Shown in pieces: positions 9,701 through 15,402 of a stretch of DNA of 15,595 nt. The notes under the pieces are model-generated. The model ran no database searches and had not been told where the DNA came from. It saw only the letters and a program-made list of their open reading frames with translations. A program made the position numbers and the translations under genes. The stretch's first letter is position 1. Every line of letters begins with the position of its first letter. Source of the stretch: CAYXDO01 sp964463485. Lineage in GTDB: Bacteria; Myxococcota; Kuafuiibacteriia; Kuafuiibacteriales; Kuafuiibacteriaceae. The stretch is from the NCBI GenBank assembly GCA_964463485.1, contig CAYXDO010000220.1, positions 1-15,595 of the forward strand, written 5' to 3'.

Positions 9701-12700
9701 ACGCTCGATCGGGTGGTGGACGCCGACGCTGTGACTGACGCTGTAACTTACGAGTTCAAGCCCGAGTTGTGGATCAACGACGGCCGAGGGTTCCATCGCT
9801 CGCCGAGCGAAGTGGGGCTCCCGATGTCATCTGCCCATGCGAGCCACGCTGTCGTGATGGACTACGACTCGGATGGCCGCGAGGACCTCCTTGTACCCTA
9901 CGGTGGTGCAGTACGGGCTTCAGCCGTCCTCACTTCGACCCAGAGCCTAGCAGACGTCCGGCCGTGGGACCGGTTCTTACTCCTGCGGAACGGCGACACT
10001 CTCGAAGACCCGAACATCCCAATCACACCGATGGTCGCCTTCGACGCGTCTGACCACGACCTCCGCGAGTCCGTGTTCCCGCGACTCATCGACTGGAATG
10101 GGGATGGTCGCTATGAGCTCCTCGACATTTACAGCGGTCGGATGCACGAACCGGGTCTCGTTGAGTTTGCGCCGGTGCCGGATCTCTTGATCGGAATCCG
10201 AGAAGGAAGCCTCGAGTCGCCCGGGTCGACGACCAAGCGCTTCTCGCATGGCCTCACCTACCAAAGACTCGGCACCGATGTCCACTGGCGTCCCTCCGAC
10301 GCATACCAAGCGAACTGGACGGGAAGCGACTGTTCGTATCCGTGCCGGGCATACGTTGGTCCGCGACCGGTCGTGTCAGAGCATCGCCAGCATGGTGTCG
10401 AACGTGCGCCGACCACGTATTTGGGAGCTGAGTACTTCTATGATGGCGCCTATGCAGATGCGCATGGCCGCGGTTTTCTGGGCTTTGACGCGATCACACG
10501 CGTCGAGACGCCTCATGATGGTCTGGCCGACTCGACGATTGTCACCCGCCAGGTCTTCGAGCCTTGGCGGCGAATCAATGTCGAGGACGACTCCGGACAG
10601 AGAATTGCGGACGGAGTCTATCCCGGCGCGTTTCGACCGCAAGAAATCCTGGTATACGGTCTGGGCGGCTGTGAATCCAACCCGACCGCGGGCTGGCTTG
10701 AACGCACCACGCTCGAGTGGGCTCCACAGTTCAAGCACGCCGCGGCCGTTTCCTACTTCATCGCTGCGACTAGGTCTCTGCAGAGATCATACGGATGTAT
10801 TCGCGAGGAGCTGCAGCTATGGCCTTCGAAGCACCTTCGACCCACCGCCTCTGCGGCTCGGAGCCAGGTCGAACTGATCTCCGCCTCGTTGAGCGCCGAA
10901 CGCACGGAAACCGCGGAAGTCCTGTCCATGGATTTCTATGGCAATGTCGAGCACAGGAGCTCCGAGAGTCGAGATGGCCAAGGCTACCTCGCCAAGCGGG
11001 TGGACGAGAGGGTGGATTTCGAACGCCGCACACAGGGCCAGTGGCTTCCCGGCTTGGTCAAGCAGCGTTCCATCACTGAGACGACGCCCAGCGGTGACTC
11101 CGCGACTCGCGTCGTTTCCAACTCCTATGATGCCGATGGGCGATTGGAGCGCTCAGATGCGGGCCCGGCGGGCGACCCCGCCTGGCGCTCTCTGCGACTC
11201 ATTCGGGACCCCCTAGGAAACGTAACCCGTACGTATGTTCGCGATATCTTTGGCCTCAAGCAGCAAACCGCGGTGACGTTTGACGTGGGGGGCGTGTTCC
11301 CACAGGCTATCGCAGACGGCCTCGGGCACGTAGTTCGCACAAGGCATGACCCCGCCACCGGATCACTTACCAATGTCATCGATGAAAACGGGCAGGAGGT
11401 GCGATACCTCATCGATGGATTTGGTCGGGTCAGGCGAACGGATCGGCCGGATGGCTCGTTTGCGATTAGGTGGCCAGTGCGGAGCGACGACCTCGAGCCG
11501 GCTTCTGGTCTCAACTACCTGTCCTGGGCTGAGCTCGAGTCTACGGGCGCCTGGTCTGCGACGACGTTAGATCCCCACGGTCGGCCACTGCGGACGTGGA
11601 GAACTGGACTGCGCGGAGACATCCTGGTTCAGGATGCGTTGTATTACGCCTTTGGCCCTCCCGCGACGATGACTGCGCCCTACTCCTATCCGGTCGTGAA
11701 TCCCTGTTCATCGTGCTATCCAACAAACGCGCCACCCATAGCGGCATCCTACCAATACGACGGAAGGCGCCGATTGTCGTCCCGAGCTCGCCCCGGGTCG
11801 GCTTCCGCACTCGGGGGCGACAGGGTGGAGCGTTTTGCGTATGACGGCCTCTTGGTCACACGGTGGGATGCTCGTAACCACAGCGAAACGACGCTCTTTG
11901 ACCCGGCAGGGAGGATCGTCAAGGCGACCGATGCTCTCGGACGAGAGACCGCGATCTCGTACGGTCCGTTCGACACGATCGTCGGCGTCCTGGACCCACT
12001 TGGACGAACCAGGTCGCAGCGTTTCGATGACTACGGTAGGAGGCTCGAGCTCGATGACCCCGACGTCGGGCACCAGACATTCGTCTATGATGCACTCGGG
12101 CGAGTCTATAGCGCGACCGACAACAACGGAGATAGTCAGTGGTTTTGCTACGATGCCCTTGGGAGACCTTCGAAGCGTTTCTCCAAGGATGGAGTCGCTT
12201 CATGGCAATACGATGGCCCCAACGGCATCGGATCGCTTCAGGAGTCGCGCAGCGAAGACGGCATCCGCACCCAGTGGTCCTATGACACTCTCGGTCGCCT
12301 GAGCGCTCGTAAACTGACGGTGGATGCCGAGCTCTTCGGTCTGAGGTATCACTACAATGGCAGAGGCGAGCTCGACCGGCTCGAGTATCCGAGCTCCGCG
12401 CCTTCTACCAAGTTCGAGATCTCGTATGGCTATGACGATTTTGGCAATCTGACGGAGATCTTCGATACGAGCAGCGCCAAGAACCTCTGGCGTTGGGTTC
12501 TGCCGGGACCGTCTGGACAGGTCGCGACCGTCCGGTACGGTGGCGACCAGTTGCCCGACGCCCTCAGCATCGACCGGAGCTTCAACTTCATTTCCGGGAG
12601 CCTTGAATCTATCATTGCCGAGGACAGAGCCCACACCCAAGTCCAGGCCCTGAGGTACGAATACGACGAGAACCTCAACGTCACGCGAGTGCGTGATGAG

Positions 12701-14392
12701 ACTCAGCGTCCACAGCCGATCGATGAGCGGTTTGGATACGACGAGCTGAATCGCCTGTCCTCAGTTGAGACGTTCGACGGAGGGCCAATCGCCGATTTTC
12801 GATACGACGCGATCGGCAACCTCACGTGGAAGTCCGATGTTGGCAACTACGACTATCCGACGGCGAGCGGATCGGGCGCGTATGCGGTCAAGACGGCCGG
12901 GGGCCGGGGCTTCTCGTACGACGCAAACGGGAATCAAATCACAAGGCCGCTCCCATCGGGCGAGAAGGCCGGCTTGACATACACAGTCAAAGGAAAACTG
13001 CGCGAGCTCCACGGACCCAGCGGGAACTTCAGGTATGAGTATGACGCGGATCATAACCGAGCGGTCCGAAGGGCACCAGGCTCGACGAAGATCTACCTCG
13101 ACGATCTGTACGAGCGGGAGCGCCTCGCGTCCGGAGACTTCGTTCACCGCTACAGGATAGCCGCTCCGGATGGTGCCTTCCTCGTCGTCGAGCAGACTCC
13201 GACAGCGCGCTTCGACCACTATGTTCTTCGCGGACGCGACGGCTCTCCGAATGTCGTGTGGACGGGTGGATCGGCATCGACCTTGAGTTTCGACGCGTTC
13301 GGCCAACGGAGGAGCGCCAGCTCGCCGACGCCACCCACGGACGGTTTCACCGGACATGAGGCGGAGGAGGAGCTTGGATTGGTCAATATGCGGGGGCGGA
13401 TGTACGACCCGGAGGTCGGGCGGTTCATCTCGCCAGATCCATACGTGTGGAATATTGCGTCTTCACAGTCTCTAAGCCGCTATGCCTACGTAGAGAACAA
13501 CCCGATAACCGTGACCGACCCCTCCGGATTTGGGCCGACAGTGGGCATTCGCGGCTGCTTTGTCCCCTCGGGAGATGGTCTAGGCGCGGGCGGCGTGGGC
13601 GGCGTGGGTTCGGTTGGCGTGGGTTCCGTCATCAGCATTGGCAAGGGAGGCGAAAATCTAGACGAGTCTTGGCCAGCACACGGCGATCAGACCTTCAAGG
13701 CGCCCAATGAGCGGAGCGTTGGCCAGGGCTGGCGAGACTGGACACTTCCGACCCCGTCCGAGGCCTTGGACCGTTTGAAGGAGGCGCCCGACTGGGCGGC
13801 GTCGAAATATGACGATGTCCGTGAGGCGGCGGCGTCCCGCATCCGCGACTTAATCGTTGATACTGACCTGTACCGGGAAATCAGGGAGCTAAATGACACC
13901 GGGTCATTCCGGTCACCACAATGGGGTGACCCGCCCACCGAGGAGGAAGCGAGAAAGGGGCGGGAGGTTCTCGACGGAGCGAGTCTTGAGCTCGGGCGAC
14001 GCACCGTCGATACCGTGCTGTCGGCCGTACCGGCGATCGCGCCCGTCATAAAGGCGGCTCCAAGAGTGAACCTGGTTGCCAAAGGTGACAAGATCTACAA
14101 TCAGCTCAAGCGGCTCAACCTCCCTCAGCCCGGACCCAAGGTGCAGTTTCCGTTTCATCCTCGACTGACCCAGAATAAGAAAGGGGAGTGGATACTCAAG
14201 AAGTCGATGCCGTCCTCAGGGCCCAGGGTGGGTAAGGAAGGGTATGAGGACCTCGAAGGGAGAATTTGGATACGCGACACGGGTCACACAGGAAGTCATC
14301 ACTGGGATGTTCAGATTCCGCCGTTCGGCCCGAAGAGTTATGAGAATGTCGACTATCAGGGCAACATTATGGCACCGCGGAGCAAATTCTAA
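662..14392 (+). CDS. giant lipoprotein SpvB/RHS-repeat polymorphic toxin, 4576 aa
   Basis: This is one uninterrupted frame encoding a very large exported RHS-family toxin. I choose GTG 662 because the next residues form a lipoprotein signal with the lipid-modified Cys at residue 22; the frame is open back to 242, but that stretch is the 44-bp repeat array. Order by residue: signal 1-22; beta-rich region ~45-310; PKD 315-404; cadherin-like repeats ~408-595; Ig-like repeats ~590-767; carboxypeptidase-regulatory-like ~808-895; plug-like region ~927-1300; NHL propeller ~1302-2090 with an insert at ~1365-1813; YD segment ~2100-2195; SpvB-like ~2250-2460; FG-GAP-like motifs 2636-3150; TcB-middle-like ~3230-3300; YD shell ~3425-4290; variable C-terminus 4291-4576. 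In known TcB/TcC and RHS proteins the shell encloses the C-terminal toxin, which is released by self-cleavage. The stop overlaps the start of the downstream gene, so the two are probably translationally coupled. It is a fusion of modules usually seen in separate proteins. That it is an RHS-type protein is secure; that it is a toxin is strong inference; its target and delivery route are unknown. Confidence 0.93.
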   Translation: MNTSQRNTKTLLLCVGALGAACGDRGNIVVPPPYIGSGSAGLSAAPSLRDFTILAQNSASLRQGAAVQGGDIGVLQRGPGQVLADDARLVLGQSARIDSAFDLVADTIRLRQHAAAGDLYTSSLTTGSGGETYGQVFAFPATLPALPILSQVTPGTTALTVPQNGRQRLVPGAYGPIQLRQRALLELEPGVLHITELDLGEESRVETLGPVELRISGRVLPGAKSYLGPANGLSLTAKDLRIEVHGQNGGSGNLNANPEAVTFGERATVRAVVLAPNGTLRARHDATLRGAFFGRDVELGQDATATFEDGFRDPNTAPIAHAGGPYSAEEGQPVTLSSAGSSDPEGDALSHAWDLDADGALDDATGPTPTFTFPNDGTYPVVVSVSDPLGLTDTATSVVVITNVAPVLTDDFVTVLEDSGDVTIYPLANDRDWDALSLVGFTQTAEGSVARVGDALVLSLPPNFNGTSTFAVSVSDGVVTSTSGVTVVSDPVPDAPEASDHSFVMVEDRELTIPAPGLLEGSRDVDGEVVLASFVSVSPAVEVAEVSFDGSARIRPLPDFEGILELTFSVTDGVLEDQATATIVVVGENDGPRFVSAPVTLGSVGELLTFPVLFVDPDLGDSHTLSLESGDPAMSLTAGGFSWTPDAAGDFSVVLRVTDSQGAFDLLSFSIHVVQPNRPPQIVSNPVRVAAVGQLYEYGVSVSDPDADETQTCELESGPAGAAFSGCSLTFTPSLSDVGPHLVTIRVVDASGAEARQSFVLEVFDVPVIVAPPIDLTVATSVYEAGRFLIEGVRPVQSGVGFGAVNPRRAVWLRGRALFADGAAAPGAQVSVVGAPELGSTRTRLDGRYDLLVNGGGKVTVRFERAGYFTVDRSVDTVWQETYSFADVVLRGPELGTSVDLTAPGAKLAAGRVVQDQRGSRRTTLLFPSGVTAYLGGSAQPLDVVTVSSTELSDELGPGALTAPLPPTTGYGFMAELGAAESTDVVFSSPVYVYVDNFLSIPTGKSVPAGFYDRSSARWIPSDDGRVVSVLGTDAQGQAELDTDGDGAADDGSAIGVSLEEKEALATLYGSPTSLLRVPVRHFSTWAFGFSFAPPVAAKFPTQPAPVSPVGPEVVEQTVDLADTTFHLVYKSDRVVGFEAPRTLDIPLSGATVPVGLLGIESELDVAGKKITRTSSAATHQVEQIVWDGLDAFGRQLQGGQPARVKVAYQYPSDLYAADPVAFVNAFAQALGRNDFVVEVSSPSTVSLIQEWRGALGGWDARGQGFGGWWLDIHHAYDPFTRTLYEGNGKTRKASDLGLYAKTIAGTGNPASTGDGGLAVDADLLSPTSVVSAPDGTIYVAEPSQVRRIDPDGTIHSLFGSSAQELVVNGDAEAAEVSGAIPGWVPAAGTWSLSDPALVPSQGGQYLLGDGSTAVELVQDIDVSALGAAIDAGPIPLAFSSLYTHDAETSPSIVIEYRDGLGDLLGRVPIVDLAYSAGPWSPIQVQLTDYWPSPPPGTRTIQLRLKGDRALSGGFTGDPIFNTLPKRFACADQVYLYNVRASMPGEYGPRIEIASNPPQPENCAADSCPFPFIANTNGPVSMLPGETEFTIQWTDPPLGTQSFDLVARNLFTGVDTYQHVDVEVMPCSGPAPSIESAPVVTGSPLSLYRYDINAQISGAAWVHEIWHFSGAASEPPFVAGVGSQSGSVHWYPPTVGAYGVTVSLEQLGTNPGIASQDFVIDVSESNAPPCKPFMTLPSSGPLSCSVPAMVGTAEAYEYTLAGPVEASIGLTDGALTFSGASGSPGIHALSVFVDHPILGPVGTLRFEVLEPDPNPVVGLARVAFDAVSLTTAMPQVQPKALALLSDGSLLVADQATARVIKRRPDGTTSVFAGGGAASGEGIEATALQLIDPSGLAVGPDGSVYIADAAQHRVYRVGNDGRVWTAAGAGVAGYEGDGFAAYKALLDAPHGVAVDPQGVVYVADTGNHVIRRIGTDGNIATFAGSAVAGYSGDGAAALNAELSAPEGVAVGKEGSIFVADTGNNAVRFVDSKGEMGTLMGGPAATEDGFKPASQVALGAPKAVWVASDNDKAVLVADQGSQKLRSVEPAWDGFNFAGNMEILSEDGVLAYAVDAQGRHIATRSLNGTIYGFEYSATKHLSQVKNADGQVVLEIERDGQGGLQSFVGPGGTRVEVGVDEYGYLISINKRRLFEYTPGGTRNNACPATSESLVAFPSPSVFATTAMPITQLPLPGNESPGEGNHVPTSISDGLLHPPTSFQSADGIESTPGSFAVEADGSARYWIAIEVLPNRAGMIPSVGITYNSNVGNGILGQGFQLAAGSIITRCAKTFANDGQVAPIQLNQDDALCLDGQRLVPLSDGSAEYRTHEDTFARITRIDYPAPGSFVVETKDGRQRIYGGLLESSLLVGLVAESWLLTSERDVDGNVIDYEYDHLASSPSDPPALAPGAFPRLRSIKYGGHAKVRSDLPRPHLDRPHDRGVEFNYASRTDPSVTYAHGEHTPRVVDWRLSTIETTYLKGALRRYSLTYNDEVACSADSDCEELGGFCTSGYCRANSGKSLLARVQECALRPAVPGCGPNDLLECSLDPSDGPECRRPTEFSWSRVGYRGLQSHTGFESSFGSAFASVAAADATPIAMDVTGDGNTDLVMPRDDGWVTFDFFGRRGGALFGYGSNPVPGWDGDLDFGRQTKGLPIDYDVDGRMDLLLLDKSPLWRVLHSRADGFFEIWPIPVSRGFQPSGPGRASGAQLLDANGDGLADLLQPVVSDDIFSFFGCFFDPGGPACATKWTLHYNQGPGRPLDFLTTGISPAGLPLPALDGVPITAPMVVLDIDGDGDSELVFSRCDPSRFCPTNFEILGLNDWQQPESTDIASGQAFCEMYEFVEIPCSAGLAECEQDCWGILVDACANEPYRCRGDLCYPENGEHCLANDCPDAPTGYDHVCGTGVPLYSTTEAIEPFQSICYQRDRQSGEVEPLHPECPSLRRGLLGDLLGGSQLSSTQLTPIDVNGDGLRDLIVTLDRVVDADAVTDAVTYEFKPELWINDGRGFHRSPSEVGLPMSSAHASHAVVMDYDSDGREDLLVPYGGAVRASAVLTSTQSLADVRPWDRFLLLRNGDTLEDPNIPITPMVAFDASDHDLRESVFPRLIDWNGDGRYELLDIYSGRMHEPGLVEFAPVPDLLIGIREGSLESPGSTTKRFSHGLTYQRLGTDVHWRPSDAYQANWTGSDCSYPCRAYVGPRPVVSEHRQHGVERAPTTYLGAEYFYDGAYADAHGRGFLGFDAITRVETPHDGLADSTIVTRQVFEPWRRINVEDDSGQRIADGVYPGAFRPQEILVYGLGGCESNPTAGWLERTTLEWAPQFKHAAAVSYFIAATRSLQRSYGCIREELQLWPSKHLRPTASAARSQVELISASLSAERTETAEVLSMDFYGNVEHRSSESRDGQGYLAKRVDERVDFERRTQGQWLPGLVKQRSITETTPSGDSATRVVSNSYDADGRLERSDAGPAGDPAWRSLRLIRDPLGNVTRTYVRDIFGLKQQTAVTFDVGGVFPQAIADGLGHVVRTRHDPATGSLTNVIDENGQEVRYLIDGFGRVRRTDRPDGSFAIRWPVRSDDLEPASGLNYLSWAELESTGAWSATTLDPHGRPLRTWRTGLRGDILVQDALYYAFGPPATMTAPYSYPVVNPCSSCYPTNAPPIAASYQYDGRRRLSSRARPGSASALGGDRVERFAYDGLLVTRWDARNHSETTLFDPAGRIVKATDALGRETAISYGPFDTIVGVLDPLGRTRSQRFDDYGRRLELDDPDVGHQTFVYDALGRVYSATDNNGDSQWFCYDALGRPSKRFSKDGVASWQYDGPNGIGSLQESRSEDGIRTQWSYDTLGRLSARKLTVDAELFGLRYHYNGRGELDRLEYPSSAPSTKFEISYGYDDFGNLTEIFDTSSAKNLWRWVLPGPSGQVATVRYGGDQLPDALSIDRSFNFISGSLESIIAEDRAHTQVQALRYEYDENLNVTRVRDETQRPQPIDERFGYDELNRLSSVETFDGGPIADFRYDAIGNLTWKSDVGNYDYPTASGSGAYAVKTAGGRGFSYDANGNQITRPLPSGEKAGLTYTVKGKLRELHGPSGNFRYEYDADHNRAVRRAPGSTKIYLDDLYERERLASGDFVHRYRIAAPDGAFLVVEQTPTARFDHYVLRGRDGSPNVVWTGGSASTLSFDAFGQRRSASSPTPPTDGFTGHEAEEELGLVNMRGRMYDPEVGRFISPDPYVWNIASSQSLSRYAYVENNPITVTDPSGFGPTVGIRGCFVPSGDGLGAGGVGGVGSVGVGSVISIGKGGENLDESWPAHGDQTFKAPNERSVGQGWRDWTLPTPSEALDRLKEAPDWAASKYDDVREAAASRIRDLIVDTDLYREIRELNDTGSFRSPQWGDPPTEEEARKGREVLDGASLELGRRTVDTVLSAVPAIAPVIKAAPRVNLVAKGDKIYNQLKRLNLPQPGPKVQFPFHPRLTQNKKGEWILKKSMPSSGPRVGKEGYEDLEGRIWIRDTGHTGSHHWDVQIPPFGPKSYENVDYQGNIMAPRSKF
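752..760 (+). repeat. C9 homopolymer inside the toxin gene
   Basis: Nine consecutive C encode three Pro codons nine codons after the lipobox Cys. Loss of one C brings in a TGA at 786-788; gain of one C brings in a TGA at 871-873. Either slip would therefore abolish the protein, so this is a candidate on/off contingency site. Confidence 0.9.
790..1600 (+). other. beta-rich N-terminal region of the giant protein
   Basis: Residues ~45-310 follow the lipid anchor. The stretch has short repeating hydrophobic beta-type patterns, for example around VPGAYGPIQLRQRALLELEP and again near ARHDATLRGAFFGRDVELGQ, resembling right-handed beta-helix or bactofilin-like regions at the N-terminus of myxobacterial surface proteins. 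I cannot assign a family. It likely acts as the stalk next to the membrane anchor. Confidence 0.45.
1604..2960 (+). other. PKD, two cadherin-like and two Ig-like domains
   Basis: Residues 315-404 form a PKD domain: NTAPIAHAGGPYS at the start, SSDPEGDALSHAWDLDADG in the middle and NVAPV at the end. Two cadherin-like (tandem-95 type) repeats follow at ~408-491, with LEDSGDVTIYPLANDRDWD, and ~492-595, with VEDRELTIPAPGLLEGSRD. Two putative Ig domains (He_PIG type) follow at ~589-676 and ~677-767, each opening with an S-x-P and a VG-L-Y/F pattern. Such modules usually serve as extracellular stalks or adhesins and often bind calcium through acidic loops. They would hold the toxin shell away from the cell surface. 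Confidence 0.75.
3085..3345 (+). other. carboxypeptidase-regulatory / transthyretin-like domain
   Basis: Residues ~808-895 match the CarboxypepD_reg pattern: an opening with AAPGAQVSVVGAPELGS, then TRTRLDGRYDLLVNGGGKVT, and the ERAGYF turn near the end. In teneurins and many large bacterial YD proteins a domain of this fold sits before the plug and NHL propeller, and the order here is the same. The region that follows (~3440-4545) contains conserved-looking elements such as FYDRSSARWIPSDDGRVV and VWDGLDAFGRQLQGGQPARV, which I interpret as the plug-like segment leading to the propeller. Confidence 0.65.
4565..6925 (+). other. six-bladed NHL propeller, split by a large insert after blade 1
   Basis: The blade core (x-V/I-Y-V-A-D/E then R-x-I/V) occurs at residue ~1337 (TIYVAEPSQVRRI), 1848 (SLLVADQATARVIKR), 1902 (SVYIADAAQHRVYRV), 1958 (VVYVADTGNHVIRRI), 2014 (SIFVADTGNNAVRFV) and 2071 (AVLVADQGSQKLRSV). 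Blades 2 to 6 are 54-57 residues apart, but blades 1 and 2 are 511 apart, so roughly 455 residues have been inserted into the loop after blade 1. Each intact blade also keeps the AGxGxxGxxGDG-type loop. Six blades is a normal NHL number, which argues that the split halves still fold together. Confidence 0.8.
4755..6100 (+). other. insert in the NHL propeller: jelly-roll-like plus Ig-like domains
   Basis: Residues ~1365-1550 begin with VVNGDAEAAEVSGAIPGW and contain GGQYLLGD and ELVQDIDVSALG, the pattern of carbohydrate-binding-type jelly rolls in secreted proteins. Residues ~1551-1813 look like three Ig-like units, the last two holding SAPVVTGSPLSLYRYDI and VGTAEAYEYTLAG, similar to putative Ig domains. 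Several paired Cys suggest disulfides. The insert would project from the propeller, so a binding role on the target or matrix is plausible. Assignments are by motif only. Confidence 0.5.
7410..8040 (+). other. SpvB/TcB-like N-terminal domain
   Basis: Residues ~2250-2460 carry the hallmarks of the SpvB (Salmonella virulence plasmid 65-kDa B protein)/TcB N-terminal family: PGSFAVEADGSARYWIAIEV, then NRAGMIPSVGITYNSNVGNG with GILGQGFQL, then ITRCAKTF and DALCLDGQRLVPL. In Tc complexes this region starts the B component that caps the hollow shell. Normally it lies near the N-terminus of its protein; here about 2,250 residues precede it. Confidence 0.85.
8250..10135 (+). other. seven FG-GAP/VCBS-like motifs with two Cys-rich inserts
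   Basis: Acidic calcium-loop-like motifs start at residue 2636 (DVTGDGNTDL), 2693 (DYDVDGRMDL), 2748 (DANGDGLADL), 2827 (DIDGDGDSEL), 3002 (DVNGDGLRDL), 3067 (DYDSDGREDL) and 3144 (DWNGDGRYEL). In TcB-type proteins this part folds as a beta-propeller that gates the shell. A first Cys-rich insert at 2532-2592 has eight Cys (opening CSADSDCEELGGFCTSGYC) and a second at 2874-2976 has twelve. The even numbers suggest disulfides and so an extracytoplasmic location. Confidence 0.8.
10350..10570 (+). other. TcB middle-domain-like segment
   Basis: Residues ~3230-3300 contain RPVVSEHRQHG, then TYLGAEYFYDGAYADAHGRG and FLGFDAITRVET. The Y-x-Y-x-x-x-x-x-D-x-x-G-R-G-F-L-G-F pattern is typical of TcdB/TcaC middle regions that join the propeller to the YD shell. 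It supports reading residues ~2250-4290 as a single fused TcB-TcC-like cocoon. Confidence 0.7.
10930..13531 (+). other. RHS/YD-repeat shell and RHS core with self-cleavage motif
   Basis: Residues ~3425-4290 hold many YD repeats, for example YDADGRLERSD, YDALGRVYSATD, YDTLGRLSAR, YDDFGNLTEI and YDELNRLSSVE. The region ends in the RHS core: GFTGHEAEEELGLVNMRGR, then MYDPEVGRFISPDP, RYAYVENNPITVTDPSG. In studied TcC and RHS proteins the shell's own aspartyl protease cuts just after the DPxG motif; the candidate Asp pair here is 4259 (SPDP) and 4286 (DPSG), placing the cut near Phe4290. Both Asp are present, so cleavage looks possible. Confidence 0.9.
13532..14389 (+). other. variable C-terminal tip with putative toxin domain
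   Basis: The 286 residues after the cleavage motif are a Gly/Val-rich linker (residues ~4306-4330), a charged helical part, a hydrophobic stretch (TVLSAVPAIAPVIKAAP) and a final ~110-residue domain. Its marks are RIWIRDTGHTGSHHWDVQ, with His4542, His4546, His4547, Trp4548 and Asp4549, then KSYENVDYQGNI. G-H-x-G-x-H-W-D-V-Q followed by Y-x-N-V is a pattern I associate with predicted nuclease tips of polymorphic toxins (an Ntox37-like family, from memory and unverified). The position after an RHS core and before an overlapping small gene is the strongest argument for a toxin. RNase or other nuclease activity is a guess. Confidence 0.6.
14377..14382 (+). promoter_or_regulatory. ribosome-binding site of the immunity gene
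   Basis: GCGGAG lies inside the last codons of the toxin gene, nine bases before the ATG at 14392. It favours this ATG over the in-frame ATG at 14398 and, with the TAATG overlap, suggests coupled translation of toxin and immunity protein. Confidence 0.55.
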
Positions 14393-15234
14393 TGCATATG
14401 CGGTTGACGCTTCAAAGGCTGGATTCGACGGTAATGCCCTGGAGAGTTGAATTCGAGTTTCGTCAGGTCGTGATGTCTGTCCTGGCAAGGAATCTGGGAT
14501 TCCTCGACCAAATCCGCGACTACGTGGCAAAGACCAAGGGAAATCCTGAGTATACGGATTCAGAGGTCGCGCCCGGGATTTATCAGTATCACTCCGGCGA
14601 AATACTCGATCTTTCGAGCGCGTTTCGGTGCCCCTTTTTCATGATTAAGGATGGAAAATATGATGACGCATACATCATGAGGATCCACTTGGGGTGGTTT
14701 GACCGGAATACTCCCGTGTCGGATTTGTACATGTGGGAAGGGCTTCATGGTGAGGCACTGACTGCGCTTATCAGTCTCATTGAAGATGCGAGGGGAGCAG
14801 CCGAGAAATCTGAGATGGGGATTTATGAGACCGAGGCTCAACTTCGTGAACCGATCGATCCAATCGCTCTTGAAAGGAGCATCGAGCTTCACTTGTCGAA
14901 CGCGTGGATCGAGGACTCGAGTAGAGTGCCGCACGAGGCGCGTTTTTCGGTTGAAGGGTCCTACCTTTCACTGAGTACATACGACGACGTGCGCTATATG
15001 CGACGTCTCGAAAGATTCCTCAAACTCGGTAGAGCCGCCGATGCGAGAGGGAGAAAGCGAACGCTCGACCTGTCTAGAAATTTCGCATTTCCGGTCATTC
15101 TGAAAGCACGCGAAAATGACGACGGATATGTAGCAACAGTCAGGTTTGGCAGGTCTGAATATATTCGCTGGACTGGGATGCGAGGCGTTGTGCTGGATCA
15201 ATTGTTGGACTGGCTTCGCATTGAGCTCAGTTGA
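14392..15234 (+). CDS. putative immunity protein for the RHS toxin, 280 aa
   Basis: The start ATG shares its A with the TAA stop of the toxin gene (TAATG). I do not recognise the family. It has no signal peptide and no membrane segment, as expected of a cytosolic protein that binds a toxin tip. The chain looks like two related halves: residues 72-134 (LDLSSAF..P, then DDAY, then WEGLHGEALTALISLI) line up with 225-279 (LDLSRNFAFP, then DDGY, then WTGMRGVVLDQLLDWL) over the same order and similar spacing. GC is far lower than in most of the toxin gene (the row 14641-14700 is 40% GC), a common sign of a recently acquired immunity gene. Function is inferred from position, overlap and base composition, not from homology. 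It could also be a chaperone of the tip, but polymorphic-toxin loci normally place immunity here. Confidence 0.75.
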   Translation: MHMRLTLQRLDSTVMPWRVEFEFRQVVMSVLARNLGFLDQIRDYVAKTKGNPEYTDSEVAPGIYQYHSGEILDLSSAFRCPFFMIKDGKYDDAYIMRIHLGWFDRNTPVSDLYMWEGLHGEALTALISLIEDARGAAEKSEMGIYETEAQLREPIDPIALERSIELHLSNAWIEDSSRVPHEARFSVEGSYLSLSTYDDVRYMRRLERFLKLGRAADARGRKRTLDLSRNFAFPVILKARENDDGYVATVRFGRSEYIRWTGMRGVVLDQLLDWLRIELS

Positions 15235-15402
15235 AGCGGGTGTGATCCCGAAAAGGGGCCGTCCCGCCACGAATTGCCCCCCAAATTCAGGCCGTGCCTC
15301 CCCCCAAATTCAGGCTGCCCCCTTTCCCCCAAATTCAAGCCGTGCCCCCCAAATTCAAGCCGTGCCCCAAATTCAAGCCGTGCCCCCAAATTCAAGCCGT
15401 GC

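Noticed and set aside
14398..15234. Immunity gene starting at the second ATG (14398)
   Set aside because: GCGGAG is nine bases from the first ATG and 15 from the second; the TAATG overlap also favours 14392.
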